DNA of 64,000 nt from contig NC_037645.1 in the NCBI RefSeq assembly GCF_003254395.2, positions 682,001 to 746,000 of the forward strand. Reading direction: 5' to 3'. This DNA comes from Apis mellifera. Taxonomy: Eukaryota > Arthropoda > Insecta > Hymenoptera > Apidae. The first letter of the stretch is position 1, and every line of letters starts with the position of its first letter. The position numbers were made by a program, and so were the translations under genes. The notes under the pieces are model-generated. The model did no database searches, was not told where the DNA came from, and saw nothing but the letters and a program-made list of their open reading frames with translations. Positions 12,090 through 23,530 of this stretch are shown piece after piece.

Positions 12090-12980
12090 TATCTATATAC
12101 GTAGCCTCTTCTTATTAATTTTCATGATTTTAAAACATTTACAAAATCATCATTTTAAATATTTTTTATTTAAGACGGCTTCTTCTCGATTCATTTTTAT
12201 TTTCGCGAATTGTTCGAATTAATTAAGCAAAGTGAAAAATCATTCGCGATATTACTGAAATATTTATATATGTAGCCTCTTCTTATCGATTTTCATGATT
12301 TTAAAACATTTACAAAATCATCATTTTAAATATTTTTTATTTAATTCGAAGACGGCTTCTTCTCGATTCATTTTTATTGTTCGAATTAATTAACGAATCG
12401 AAATAGAAAACAACGTGAAAAATCATTCGCGATATTACTGAGATATGTATATACGTAGCCTCTTTTTATTAATTTTCACGATTTTAAAATACATTTACAA
12501 AATCATAATTTTAAATACTTTTTATCTAATTCGAAGATGACTTCTTCTCGATTCATTTTTATTGTTCGAATTAATTAACGGATCGAAATAGAAAACAACG
12601 TAAAAAATCATTCGCGATATTACTGAGATATCTATATATGTAGCTTCTTTTTATTGATTTTAAAACACATTTACAAAATCATCAAATATTTTTTATTTAA
12701 TTCGAAGACAGCTTCTTCACGATTCATTTTTATTTTCGCAAATTGTTCGAATTAATTAGGCAACGTGAAAAATCATTCGCGATATTACTGAGATATCTAT
12801 ATACATAGCCTCTTCTTATTAATTTTCAAGATTTTAAAACACAAAATCATCATTTTAAATATTTTTTATTTAATTCGAAGACGGCTTCTTCTCGATTCAT
12901 TTTTATTCTCGCGACTTGTTCGAATTAATTAACGGATCGAAATAGAAAACAACGTGACGGAAAAATCATTACCGAAATAA
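12090..12980. repeat. Tandem array, five units of about 165-185 bp
   Basis: The anchor tagcctctt (or a variant) recurs at 12102, 12272, 12456, 12641 and 12806. Each unit continues with ttattaattttcatgatttt, aaacatttacaaaatcat, tattttttatttaattcgaa, gacggcttcttctcgattca, ttttattgttcgaattaatt and aaaaatcattcgcgatatta. Units differ by small indels, for example presence or absence of the cggatcgaaatagaaaac segment, and by substitutions, so this is a diverged array. It ends about 1 kb upstream of the first recognised exon. No coding potential is evident. Confidence 0.93.
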
Positions 12981-14001
12981 TGGAAAATCTCGAGTACGCG
13001 GGATACACTCGTGTAGACTTACTTGCGATAGTCTCAACAAGAGGCAAACTTGAGACAAACGGGGCGGGGAAATTATATAAGCCCGGTAGCCTAATATCGA
13101 TTCGCCGCTATTTTCGAGAAATTAATAATTGCCACGTATCGATAAGTATGCGGGGAGGGGAGCAACAGCTGCTAGGGCTAGGATATTGAATTAACAGGGC
13201 GCCCGTACGGAAACACAGGCGCAAGAATTCCGCTCGAATATTCGTGGAGGCGGTCGTGGCTTCGATCGATCACGCGAACTTTCCACGAAGAAGAAGAAAA
13301 GGGACGAGCCTTGGTGGATTCTCATTCGAATTCGTCATCGTATGAGAAATAAGTTTCGTCTCGAGCCTATCACTCCCTCTTCCTCTCTCTCTCTCTTTCT
13401 CTCTCCCTCCCCCCTGCAGCGTGGTTATTACGAGGCTGGAATTGATAATATCTCGAGGGAGAGTCGTTGCGTGCGGTAAATAGATAAATGCACTTGACTC
13501 GAAGTGCATGAAACGGCACGGCGAAGATAGGGCGAGGCGAATCGGGAAAATGTATTACCACGGAAATAATTTGCATTTAGATCCCTCGATATTTCAAACG
13601 AATGGAGACGGCGTTTTCGCAACTCTTCTGAAAATTTCCTCCCTCGTTCCGTTATCTCGCGACGACGATTCGGGAATTAACGCGTAGCGGAATATTTCTT
13701 TTCTTCTTCGATCGATAAAGTGACAGGCACGCTTTTAACATTGATTGTCTACAAGTTCTTATAAGTGAATTGTAGTAAAATTAATTTTCAATGGATAATA
13801 GAAATTGCTATACGTGTAAATAAAAGTGAAATAAAAAAACAGGGATTTTTCACTTTTCTCCAATAAAAGGAATTTAATAATTTCTCATCAAAATTATACA
13901 GAACCGCTAGTAACACTTACACTTGTATTTGTATATATATAAATTGAACGAGTTTCGTAAATACTTCGTAATTTAAAATATTTTCTTGTTTCTTGTTTCA
14001 G
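12981..14001 (+). other. 3' end of the intron upstream of the first recognised ADAM10-family exon
   Basis: Non-coding sequence leading to the 14002 acceptor. It holds a (CT)n-rich patch at about 13380-13410 and a GC-richer segment at about 13190-13690 without a recognisable protein. The last bases form a good acceptor: a pyrimidine-rich run ttttcttgtttcttgtttca followed by G at 14001. The acceptor is in phase 1, so an upstream exon must supply one base before the CG that opens the exon. I could not find that exon, expected to carry the signal peptide, in 1-14000. Confidence 0.6.
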
Positions 14002-14155
14002 CGATCACTCAGGGATCGTACATCAGATACTACACAGCCGTCTGGTACGACACCGCGGCTCTAAAGGAACATCGGAGCAGAAGTCGTCGTGACGCTTCAA
14101 CTTCCGGCTATCCGGGAGACGCGACGCTGAATCTACGTCTTCACGCTCTCGACAG
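14002..14155 (+). CDS. ADAM10: ADAM10/Kuzbanian-family metalloprotease, prodomain exon (amino-terminal part)
   Basis: This 154 bp exon encodes the start of the prodomain, the inhibitory region of a type I membrane metalloprotease that cleaves Notch, cadherins and other surface proteins. The peptide contains GSYIRYYTAVWYDTAALKEH, then RSRSRRDAS, then DATLNLRLHALDR. ADAM10 proteins open their mature prodomain with Y-I-R-x-Y, a run spaced like Y-N-x-x-S-L-x-x-x-H, a basic RAKR-type convertase site, and a later L-x-x-x-x-H-A-x-x-R. Order and spacing all match. The acceptor is ttgtttcag|CG (phase 1). The donor is GACAG|GTTCGT (phase 2), unusual at +3 and +4, but it is the only choice that keeps frame and homology with the 28614 exon. 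Flies have two members (kuz and kul), and this exon alone does not say which. The symbol is given at family level. Confidence 0.85.
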
Positions 14156-14270
14156 GTTCGTAAAAAAAAACTCCTCCCATCCTCCCTCTTCCTGCAGCTA
14201 CGATTCTACGCTTTACCGCGCTCCAAGCGCGGAGAGAAAGAAATCGAGGCGCGGTAACGCGGTCAACGGT

Positions 14271-14292
14271 GGGGTGGGGAGGAGGGAGGGGG
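14271..14292 (+). other. G-quadruplex-capable run downstream of the exon donor
   Basis: GGGG T GGGG A GGA GGG A GGGGG lies on the sense strand about 115 bases into the intron. A second G-rich run follows at 14403-14428. Short loops predict a stable four-strand fold in DNA or in nascent RNA. Confidence 0.6.
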
Positions 14293-14402
14293 TGGAAAGC
14301 CAGGGGTGAGAGCTTTATCGGAGGAAAATTCTAGTTTCTCGCGGCTGTCAAAGGCGGAATAATCTATGGATGAGCGGCCATTTTAACTGGACCGGGTAAC
14401 AC

Positions 14403-14428
14403 GGGAGGAAAGAGGGGGAGGGGAGGGG
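14403..14428 (+). other. Second G-rich run near the donor
   Basis: GGG, GGGGG, GGGG and GGGG are separated by an eight-base spacer and then single A bases. It is a G-quadruplex candidate on the sense strand, clustered with the run at 14271. Confidence 0.5.
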
Positions 14429-15845
14429 AATATAAATTTTCATTTCGGCTCGACGTCGACAGACAAACATTGGCCGTGATGTATAAATGATCATGGGATG
14501 CGTGGGATGAGGTGGAACCATGATCGGGATTTTTAGTAAAAAAAAAAAAGAAAAAAGAATCCAAAGGATGTTTTGGTAAATTTTTTTCGAACGTCGAGAT
14601 GCAAATAACTTGAAATAGTTCCTCTTTCGATCGAAGAATTGTATGGAGATAGGTATGGATTAATTATCGTAGATATTATTCATTGTTTGAATGATCTTTA
14701 ATTTTGTTTTTTTTTATATATATATATAGATTTATGAAGAAAAATGTGATTTGATACGGGATGAGTTGGTGAATTTTTGAACGTGGGACGGAATATTTTT
14801 TTTTTCCTTTTTTTTTCCAGGCTTCATTTTCGAGAAAATTATATTTGAAAACTCGACAAATTACTCGTAAAATTTGTTAATTTCCAATTCGATACGAGTG
14901 CGCAATCAGCAGAAAGTTATTTTATTTTTGAAAGCATGACAAAAATTTTTCCATTTGAAAACCTTTTTTTTCTTTTTTTTTTTAAATTCGTTCATTACAC
15001 GTAAATATATCTAATTTATTATCGACTGACAAGACTCTCGTCCCAGAAATTCAGAAAATTATTCGAAAATTATACGTGGAGCATATATGGAGGTATATAT
15101 TTTTTTTTCTTTACCAACTAACTTAATATTTTTTTTTTTTTTTTTTAGCTATTTTTAACTCGCAATCACGAAAGAGAACAGAGGTTTTAATTAAAAATTA
15201 TTTTTTCCAAAAATTATTAAATCCAATCAAATGATAAAAGATTTATCCATTACACGATTTAAAACGTTATAGAATTTTTCTTTAATGATAAACAATTTTA
15301 CAAATTTCTAAATTTCCAGAATACATTGGATTTTCTTAAAAATGAAGAAAAAATAAGAAAATATGATTTCACGTATTTTAATATAATTTTATCCTCGCGA
15401 AACAATTTACTTAAATTCGTTAATTTACCTTTGTTTGAAAACGAATTGAAAAGTTTCGCAATTTTCAATACGCCATATCCGCGATGATTTTCTCCTCGTA
15501 CCTTCGAAATAATACAAAGGAGAATGTTAGCTCAACCCGTCACGATGCAAAGAGGTAATTATATTATGCACGTGAAACCTTCTCGAGGGTGGAACACAAC
15601 TTTCCGTACTGCACTTCAACCAAAGAAGTCGAATTTTCTTACCAGCCAGCCCGTTCCATTATATTTCGACCGTGCAAATTTACGCGTAATTCAACGCGTC
15701 AGCAAATGAACATTCTGGGAGAAGTCTCTAAATGAAATATCGGACGAGATACTGAAATATTCAAAAAACAAGGAACATTATAACACTGGAGATATTTAAC
15801 GAGAGAAAAAGAAAGAAAGAAAGGTAAAAATGATCGTTCGCATTA

Positions 15846-16025
15846 TATAAAGGGTGTCCCAAAATTAACGCAAGATTTGAATTTGCCGCCATTTTTGCAT
15901 CAAGTTGTCGGCAATCCTGAAAAAAGAACGTGTCTTCATTATTGAACAATATTTTAAAGATAATATTTTAAAAACTCTCTTTTATATTTATATTCAAATT
16001 TTGCATTAATTTTGTATAAAAGAAA
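15846..16025 (+). mobile_element. MITE-like, internally deleted Tc1/mariner-superfamily element
   Basis: It starts tataaagggtgtcccaaaat and continues taacgcaagatttgaatttg. The same end, with a few changes, bounds the larger element at 21757-22453. Just inside, 15927-15954 encodes RVFIIEQYF, a remnant of the helix-turn-helix start of the transposase. The sequence then jumps to a degraded right end (ctcttttatatttatattca, then ttaattttgtata). Nearly the whole transposase is therefore missing. It lies in + orientation, opposite to the larger copy. The right boundary is approximate because the right inverted repeat has decayed. It cannot move on its own. Confidence 0.85.
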
Positions 16026-19000
16026 TTTCAAATTTCGATAGAAAATCGGGCAAAGTTACATCTTTAACTCTAAATTAATAAACATTTCATTTTCAATAGC
16101 TTCGTTGTTACATCGACGCGATTAAAAATAAATTGGACATGTAAGGACAAATTGTACGAATGCAAATTTAAATTATATTGATAAATTAACACCGAGTGCA
16201 ATAATATATTCGATTTATCCGTCCAAATCCCTTTTACGTGTAACAACGGTATTCGAGATACTGTAATTGATCAGGGAAATATAAATAGCCGTATTTGAAA
16301 AAAAAAGAAGAAAGAAGAAGAGAAAAACTCGAATAAATTTACATGATTCACCAATTAAGGGAATTATAACATCAAGAGGCGGATAGAGGAAAATCGATAC
16401 GAGATACATTATGACGAGATAATCTCTGGAACGAGTTGTATCGTAGTAATGGATGCACGATTATCCCCTTGCGCATTATCCGCATTCACGCACACGCGTA
16501 CGATCGTCAGCCTTGTGCGACGTTGACGGTGGTGGCCGTATGCTTGGTCGGGCATCGAACACAACGACGTCAGATGCCATCGACACGTACCCCTCTAAAT
16601 CTCCAACAACATTCGCCATCAACGATTCCTTCGATTCCTCCTCCTTCTTCCGGGAGGAGAGTGGTGAATTCATTTCCATTTCACTTGTTCCCTTATTCTT
16701 CCAGTTACAGAAACTTGTCTATTCCTCGCTATTCCTCATCATCAACCCTTTTTTCTTCTCTATTCCGCCATTTCGTTCCCTGTTTATTCGATTTTCCGCC
16801 GTATCGATCTTTTCCACCCCGTCTTGGCAACGAATCCGCCCCTCGAACTGGAACAACTGGAATCGCTTAACTTGTGCTCTGGAAAATCGGAAATAACAAA
16901 TTTTGAATGAAATTGATATTCGAGCAACAACTAATTTTTTATTTATATGAAAATCGTTTAAGTCATTACTTCCAAGTAATTTCTCATTTGGAAATGAATT
17001 TTATTTGTTGCTCGTTTAAATAGAAATAAATTTTATTCGATTGGATTCGTTGCCAAGCTATCCTCTCTATCCCTCTTATTAATTCTCTCAGGCCTTTTGA
17101 CTTTTTATTAATTTCACAAGAATAGGAAGAAATATTCGAGTCAACGAAATTTAATTAAAGAAAAAAAATCTAGAAAAACATACGTCAGAATCCTTCGAAT
17201 ATGCTTTATTCTCTAATGGAATAATCCGATATAACAGTTAGCCATGCTAGTTCAAAGTTGAACGAATCGAGATTAACAATGGAGGAACGTTCCTTCTTTA
17301 AGAAGAGGGAGGAGATATTCCCGATCCGACCTCGTGAAAAACGGAGGGAAATCGCGTGCGGGGGTGGCGTTAAATTCCCCATCCTGAGCAGTTCCACACC
17401 CCCTCCCCCGAGGACTCGCCCGTTTCCGTGGCATTAAATTTTCCCCGAAATTTACGGATGGCGAGACGCCGAGGGAAAAATAGCGGCGGGAAGTGGCGGT
17501 GAAATTTATAAATGCGTGTTTCGGATATAACGCGGGTATGAAGGGATTCTTTGCTTCAGATTCGAGATTTGTCTTGGCTCGTCGCCTTCGTTTCAGAAGA
17601 CGTTCAAAAGTTGAGGAAAAACGTTGATCGTTCGATGAACACGAAGGGATGATATTTCATAAGAAGTTTCGTTCCGTTTTTTTTTCGAACAAGATCGAAG
17701 AGAGAGATTCGAGATGTTCAGTGGTAGAAGGGGAAATGGAAAATTTCTTTCCGGTTTCGCTCTATAAAACTCGGTTTTTATTGCTTGATTCGGTTATGGA
17801 GGCCGAGCGGCGGAGCAGTTTTACGAGGGGAGAGTATCAAACTCGAGAGAAAACAACTGGAATTCTTCCGGTAGCGTTTCGATAAAGCTAAGTAGAGGAT
17901 AAATTCGAGGATGGTACGAGGCTTCCCCCGTCGTATCGATGGTAATATATTTCAGAGATAGTCAAACACGGATCGTTTTCCAATCAACCAACTTACATAA
18001 CCGCGCTTTATTATCTCTTATTTCGTTCAATTATTGGGCCGATTCTTAGAGACATCTTTCCCCTTCAACCCTCGTCCTGATATTATCAAAATTTTCCAAG
18101 ATATTCCATCCTGTGTGATTAAATACAGGATCATCGAAAAGGATGAAACACTCTTTAACCCTCCGTTACAAAGGGGTAGTTAACAGCGATTGTTATCGTT
18201 TGGACAATGGGTATCGGCGACGAGGAGCAGAATCTCAACTCCTGCCTCTCCTCCTGACAGATAAAGGGACGCAATTAAAATCAGCCTCGTCGAAATTTCT
18301 TTTGTCCCCCGTTGTGAAGGGCTTAATTGGAGCGTTCGTTAATGAGTGATAATCGTAACACACTGTTGCCAGTAAACCTGCGATACGGTTCCAATTAACC
18401 TTAATACCGGATACTTATCGCGTTCGGGCCAATCGCGTCGTCTAATTGTAGAAATTTCGGACGTGGCGAACGGTGGAAGGGCACCCCGGAGAGCGTGTAC
18501 CACCCCGGAATCAATTCGAAATCGATTCCGTTGAGGTGAACTGAGGGTGGCTGTGTTCAACCACTGGGGAGGGAGGGGTGTGTGTGTGTGTTTCCATCCT
18601 CGGTATCATGGAGAAACAATTTCTTGCTTATTAAACCCCCGTGTTTATCGAACTACCTTTTACCACCGATAAGATATTCCATTAAGTTGCCCGTTGTTTG
18701 TTCCCTTTGCGTTTTATCAACCTCCCTCCTTAATATTCCTGAGTAAATAAATTTACATTTCATTGTTACTGCGTTCCTTCCTGCAAGGAAAAATTGCATC
18801 TACGTTAATTAGGGGACGAAGCGTGTTATCGATTGAATAAAATGAACGTTAAATCACTGCGAAATATGTAAAATGTATACAAGAATGATATTATATCCGT
18901 GCATATGATGTAAACTGACTTTTTCTTTTTTTCTTCTTCTTTACAATTTGATTTAAAATTAAATATCGAGTTATTTCAAGTTTATTTCATTTCAGTCAAA

Positions 19001-21217
19001 GAAGAGCTAGAGTTTATTCGGTTTTTTGGGGGATATTTCAACGTAATACGCGAGAAATTATATTAACAAATTTATGAATTAAAAACATCGATTTCGCACG
19101 TATTCGAGGAAAATATTTTTGTAAGACACGAAAGTTTATACGTCGAAAAATAATATATATTACCTCAACAAATTTTACAATTATGGATAATTCCTCGTCA
19201 TAACAATCCTTCAATCTCTCGAGAAGGGGCGCGATAAACGTGAAAATAATTGACTTTAATTACGAGACTACCCTTTACAATTCGATAATGGAGAAACCGC
19301 TGCGTCCAAGAGTATTATTAATCAGCGAGGGAAGGTCGTTCTAAGGACGACAGCAGGGAGGAGGAGAGGGAGGCAAGAAATAGCTTTTACTTCTCGCGTT
19401 TCCCTTCCCTCCTCGACGTACACTGTATGCACGCGCGTACGTGAATGTACATTACGAGGTAAACGAGGTTGTCGTGGGTGGAGCGCGTACCACCCTTGCA
19501 ACTAATCCCATTTCTCAATGGTACACGCATCACTCACCGCTCCTGACTAATCGTCCTTTCGAGGAGGCGAGCCTCTGCCTCGCATCGTAAATTGAGCAAT
19601 AATCGCGAGCAATAATTTTCGATTCAGCCGGCCGTGAATTTCCATAAATATTCCAACCCTTGTTTCCACTTGTTTCGAAACGGTTAACGCACGGACAACG
19701 GTTTTGATTCGACGTATAATACAATCGTGGGATAAATTGGGCGTTGAAAGGCTGGTCCAGTGCCTGGTAAAATGCGTGGAATGTGTATTTTGAGGATCGG
19801 GTGAGACAAGCAAGACATCGTATTATCGTGTTTCAGACATCAAAGTTGAGGTAATAAAAAATTTCTGTATCAGCGTTCAAATTTGTATTATTATTATTTG
19901 TTAGCAAAGCGTGTGACGAATTCGTTGTATCATATATTTTATTAATCAAATATATGTATTTAAATAACCATTTAGAAACTATTATTATACTAAGTTATTA
20001 CTCTAAAAGCAGTGTTAATTACACGTGTAGTTTAAATACACGTGAAATGGGGATCTCTATAGTTGAGAGCACATTATCGCAATTTCCTATTAAGTGTAAA
20101 GCGAATTTTATGCTCAGCTTTAAATATCAAATTATTATAATATTATAGGGGTCTCGGTATAGAAATAGAGATATTAATTTTATACAAGGATTACCCAATT
20201 TACGATTATAATCTTATTTGTCAAATCAAAAAGGTTATTTTTCAAAACTTTTTTTACTTGTTGTTACTTATTATAAACACGTTGATTAAAATATCCAATC
20301 GTGATTATTATCGGTCGATTGAATTAGCGACACCCAATTATTACTATCAAATATGATAAAACATCGATCGAAACGAATTAATTATCCGATTATCCGAGAT
20401 TCAAAGCTGAATTGTATTATAATTAAATTAGAATATTTGAAAATTTTTCCAAATTTCTGGACGAGGCATCGCTTTAACGAACGTTTCGCAAATTTGCTTC
20501 TTTCGATTATCAAAAAGGATTTGTCTCCTAATTAGTCGGGATAATCAATGCCCTGTACTAATCGAAATGGATTGGAAAATTTCATTACAGATCCGATGGC
20601 GGAATAAATCGATTAATATTCTCATAACGTTCCCCCGTTCTAATTCAATTTTGCATAAATATCGAACGACGGGGGATTAATTACCCGGTCAGCATTTAAA
20701 GTTAAATTAATTGATAATCAATAGCCGATGGAATTATTAGACAATTTGGTATGTACGCCACAGGACCCTCAAAATTCAAGTAACCCTGATCGATTCTAAA
20801 CATTAATCCCTCCATATCGGTTATGTATCAATCTTTGCGCATCTTTTCATTCTACGCAGATCTTGGAATTTTTCCAACATTTTTTAATACAGATTTCAAA
20901 TTTAATTATATCGCAAACTATTAATAATTTTTATTATTTCTTATAGCCAATCTTCTCCTGATGTAAATCAAATTGTACAATGAAATCTATATCTACATCA
21001 CACCATTCGGATTTTAAGAAATAGACAAAGACATACAAAAGGAAATCATTGATCATAAAACGATCTTCCCTAAAATTTCTCTCCATTTAATTAACTAATC
21101 AATTTATTAAAAGAAATTATCAAGAAATAGCATAAACTGTTCGGATTCCAGGTGTGGAACTCGCCGTATCATAATTAGAAACGTCTCATCTCCAGGATAT
21201 TTCTCCTCGAAAATACG

Positions 21218-21235
21218 CGCACACACACACACACA
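21218..21235. repeat. (CA)n microsatellite
   Basis: Nine consecutive CA units within an otherwise GC-richer intronic patch. Confidence 0.93.
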
Positions 21236-21756
21236 TCTACATACATTTGGCTGGCAACGTCACGGCACGTCCGATGCAAATCTGCACGCGATATTGCTAT
21301 CTGGCGAGTAATGTCGCGCAGATACGCGCCCCGTATCCAAACTTTGGAATAGTTGTCCCTCTCCTCCTCCCCCTCTCTCCCGTCTATAACGCGAATGTCG
21401 TTTGCATACTCGACCGATGTCCCGCCAACCTTCTTCGCGGACCGCCCCCGTGCATTGTATTCGACACATGTGAATAATGCGCATCGAGCGTCGCTATTAC
21501 CGTGCCACCGAGCCATTGAACGAGGGCCCCACCTGGACAAGGGCCCGCTCTTTGCCATGGAAATTCTATTCTATTCCACCCGATAAGGTACACCGAAAAC
21601 GAGCGCTCTTTCGCCCGGCTATTGAAACACACGAGGCCGATTTAAGGTGATCGACAGTTGCCTCCAAAGATCAGATCGGTTTTATCCCTGTTTTACGATA
21701 TTATACAGGCAACAAGTAGAAAGGATTTGTTTTACGGGAAATTAAACATGGTCGTG

Positions 21757-22453
21757 TATAAAGGGTGTATATAAAATTAACGCAAGACTCGAATTAAATA
21801 TAAAAGAGAGATTTTAGATATTTATTTTTTAAGCGAATCGTAAAGTACATTTCGTCCAAATTTTTCATCACCTTTCCGCATAATTGTGGGTGAGTTTCAT
21901 TTATGCAACGTTTAATTTCCTCTTGTAATGCACGTGTAGTTGTTGACTTCAAATAATCCCATAAGAAGAAATCTAATGGTGTTAAATCGCACGATCTAGG
22001 AGGTCAATTTTGATCATCGAGACGAGAGTACACGACCAGGAAATGTCTCATTTTTGGGTAATTGAATCGTTTCATTGGCTGTATGGCATCGTCTTGTTGA
22101 AACCACATTCAATCAATTTCGGCGGAAAGAACCGTGTTATCGTGTCGTGATATCGAGCACCATTAAGTTGCTGCTTGACCAGCCTCATTCTCAAAAAAGT
22201 ATGGTGATGTCTCCTGCCCAAAATTCGCACCAAATCAGTTGTGGATGTATTTGTTTTTTGCTAATTACACGTGTGCTTTATCGTTTAGGATTATTTTGCT
22301 TGGAAAGACCAGCATCCACTTTTTCATGATTAATAATCCATTCCACGTTGTTGTATCGAATAACGCTCCATTTTTACTAACTTTTTTCAGGGTTGCCAAC
22401 AACTTGATAGCGGCAAATTCAAATCTTGCGTTAATTTTGGAACATCCTTTATA
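21757..22453 (-). mobile_element. Defective Tc1/mariner-superfamily transposon with inverted ends
   Basis: About 700 bp bounded by inverted ends: tataaagggtgtatataaaa plus ttaacgcaagac on the left, and the complement of tataaaggatgttccaaaat plus taacgcaagatt on the right. The flanking TA is compatible with the TA target duplication of this superfamily. The transposase lies on the minus strand, starting near 22370. It is shortened: a large part of the DNA-binding region is deleted and frames are broken by stops and shifts. Confidence 0.9.
21800..22370 (-). pseudogene. Transposase pseudogene (DDE type) inside the 21757-22453 element
   Basis: In pieces, the minus strand reads a start MERYSIQQR, then FFENEAGQAAT, then MWFQQDDA (second catalytic Asp region), then PPRSCDLTPLDFFLWDYLKS (third catalytic motif), and a tail with EEIKRCINETHPQLCGKVM. 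These are landmark motifs of the Tc1/mariner-like transposases common in insects. The family's usual length is roughly 340 residues; here about half is missing between the start and the FFENEAG block. An in-frame TGA precedes PPRS, another stop follows QAAT, and at least one frameshift is present. It is not functional. Confidence 0.9.
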
Positions 22454-22764
22454 TTTAAAGATTAAAAATCGGAGGAGATGGGGAAGTTTTCAAATTATAA
22501 AGGGAGATATATCAAGAGAGAAGGATTTTTATTTTTACGTATCTTTCCGTACTGCAAACTTTCCTCCGTGTATATCAATTTCACAAGTTTGTAAAAAGGA
22601 TATAAAGCTCGAAGCGAAATGTAAGAAGTCACGGATTTATGCATTCGATGTATCAACTGTCGTTGTTCATTCGGTTGCGCGTCACAAACGTTCCCTTATG
22701 GTTTCGAGAAAACGAACTTATTTATATGCGGCTTCCTTTTAGATTTACACATGTATAACGTTAC

Positions 22765-23530
22765 GTAAGAACTCGCATAATCCAACGACAAATCAACTTA
22801 CAAATAATTAAACAAATATGAAATAAATAAATAACAATAAATTTAATTGATCAACATTTAAATCCATAAAATATTAATCTTAAAATAACTCTCATAAATA
22901 TAATATTTATATATTCTGACAAAAAAATTAATACAAATATTCTACTATGATATTCAATATTAAAACCAGATACTAATTCAGATTCACCCTCAATTAAATC
23001 AAACAGAGTTCGATTTAATTCAATTAATATTCTAGTAAATATTATTAAATATAATGGATATAACAAAATTGCAAATTTAATATTATCCTGAAAAAAAACT
23101 CATTAAATGAAAAACTTTTAACCATTATTATTAAACTAAATACTAAAAAAAATAAATTAATTTCAAATGAAATTATTGTCGATACTAATCGTATTGATCC
23201 TAAAATAGCATAATTACAATTAGAAATTCATCCAACAAATAAAACAGGATAAACACTTAAACCTAAAACCAATAATATAAATAAAATTCTAAACCCAATA
23301 AAATATATTAATCTAAATCAAGGATATAAAATTCATATAACTAATGATAAAAAAAATATTAATATTGGTCTATAAATAAATAAATTTGAATAATTAAAAA
23401 AAAATCACTCTTTAGATAATAACTTTAATGCATCACTAAAAGGTTGAAATATTCCAAATAATATAATTTTATTAGGTCCTTTTCGATCTTGAATATAACC
23501 TAAAATTTTACTTTATCAAATAATAGTTTG
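22765..23530 (-). pseudogene. NUMT 2: mitochondrial nad1 copy
   Basis: The minus strand read with mitochondrial codons is NADH dehydrogenase subunit 1. It starts near the amino end with KVLGYMQDRKGPNKIM, passes FVGWISNCNYAILGS, reaches FDLIEGESELVSGFNIEY (the most conserved ND1 block) and ends near FYGFKC and the carboxyl tail. It covers most of the roughly 300-residue gene. A one-base deletion lies in the QPFSDALK segment, and TGA and ATA are used in the mitochondrial sense, so it is a nuclear pseudogene. The few amino-terminal residues beyond 23530 are missing or unrecognisable. It begins about 310 bp after the transposon at 21757-22453. Confidence 0.93.

Noticed and set aside
16436..16896. 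Two overlapping plus-strand frames of about 145 codons
   Set aside because: Both are Ser/Pro/Phe-rich products of a pyrimidine-rich patch; neither resembles a known protein and they cannot both be real.
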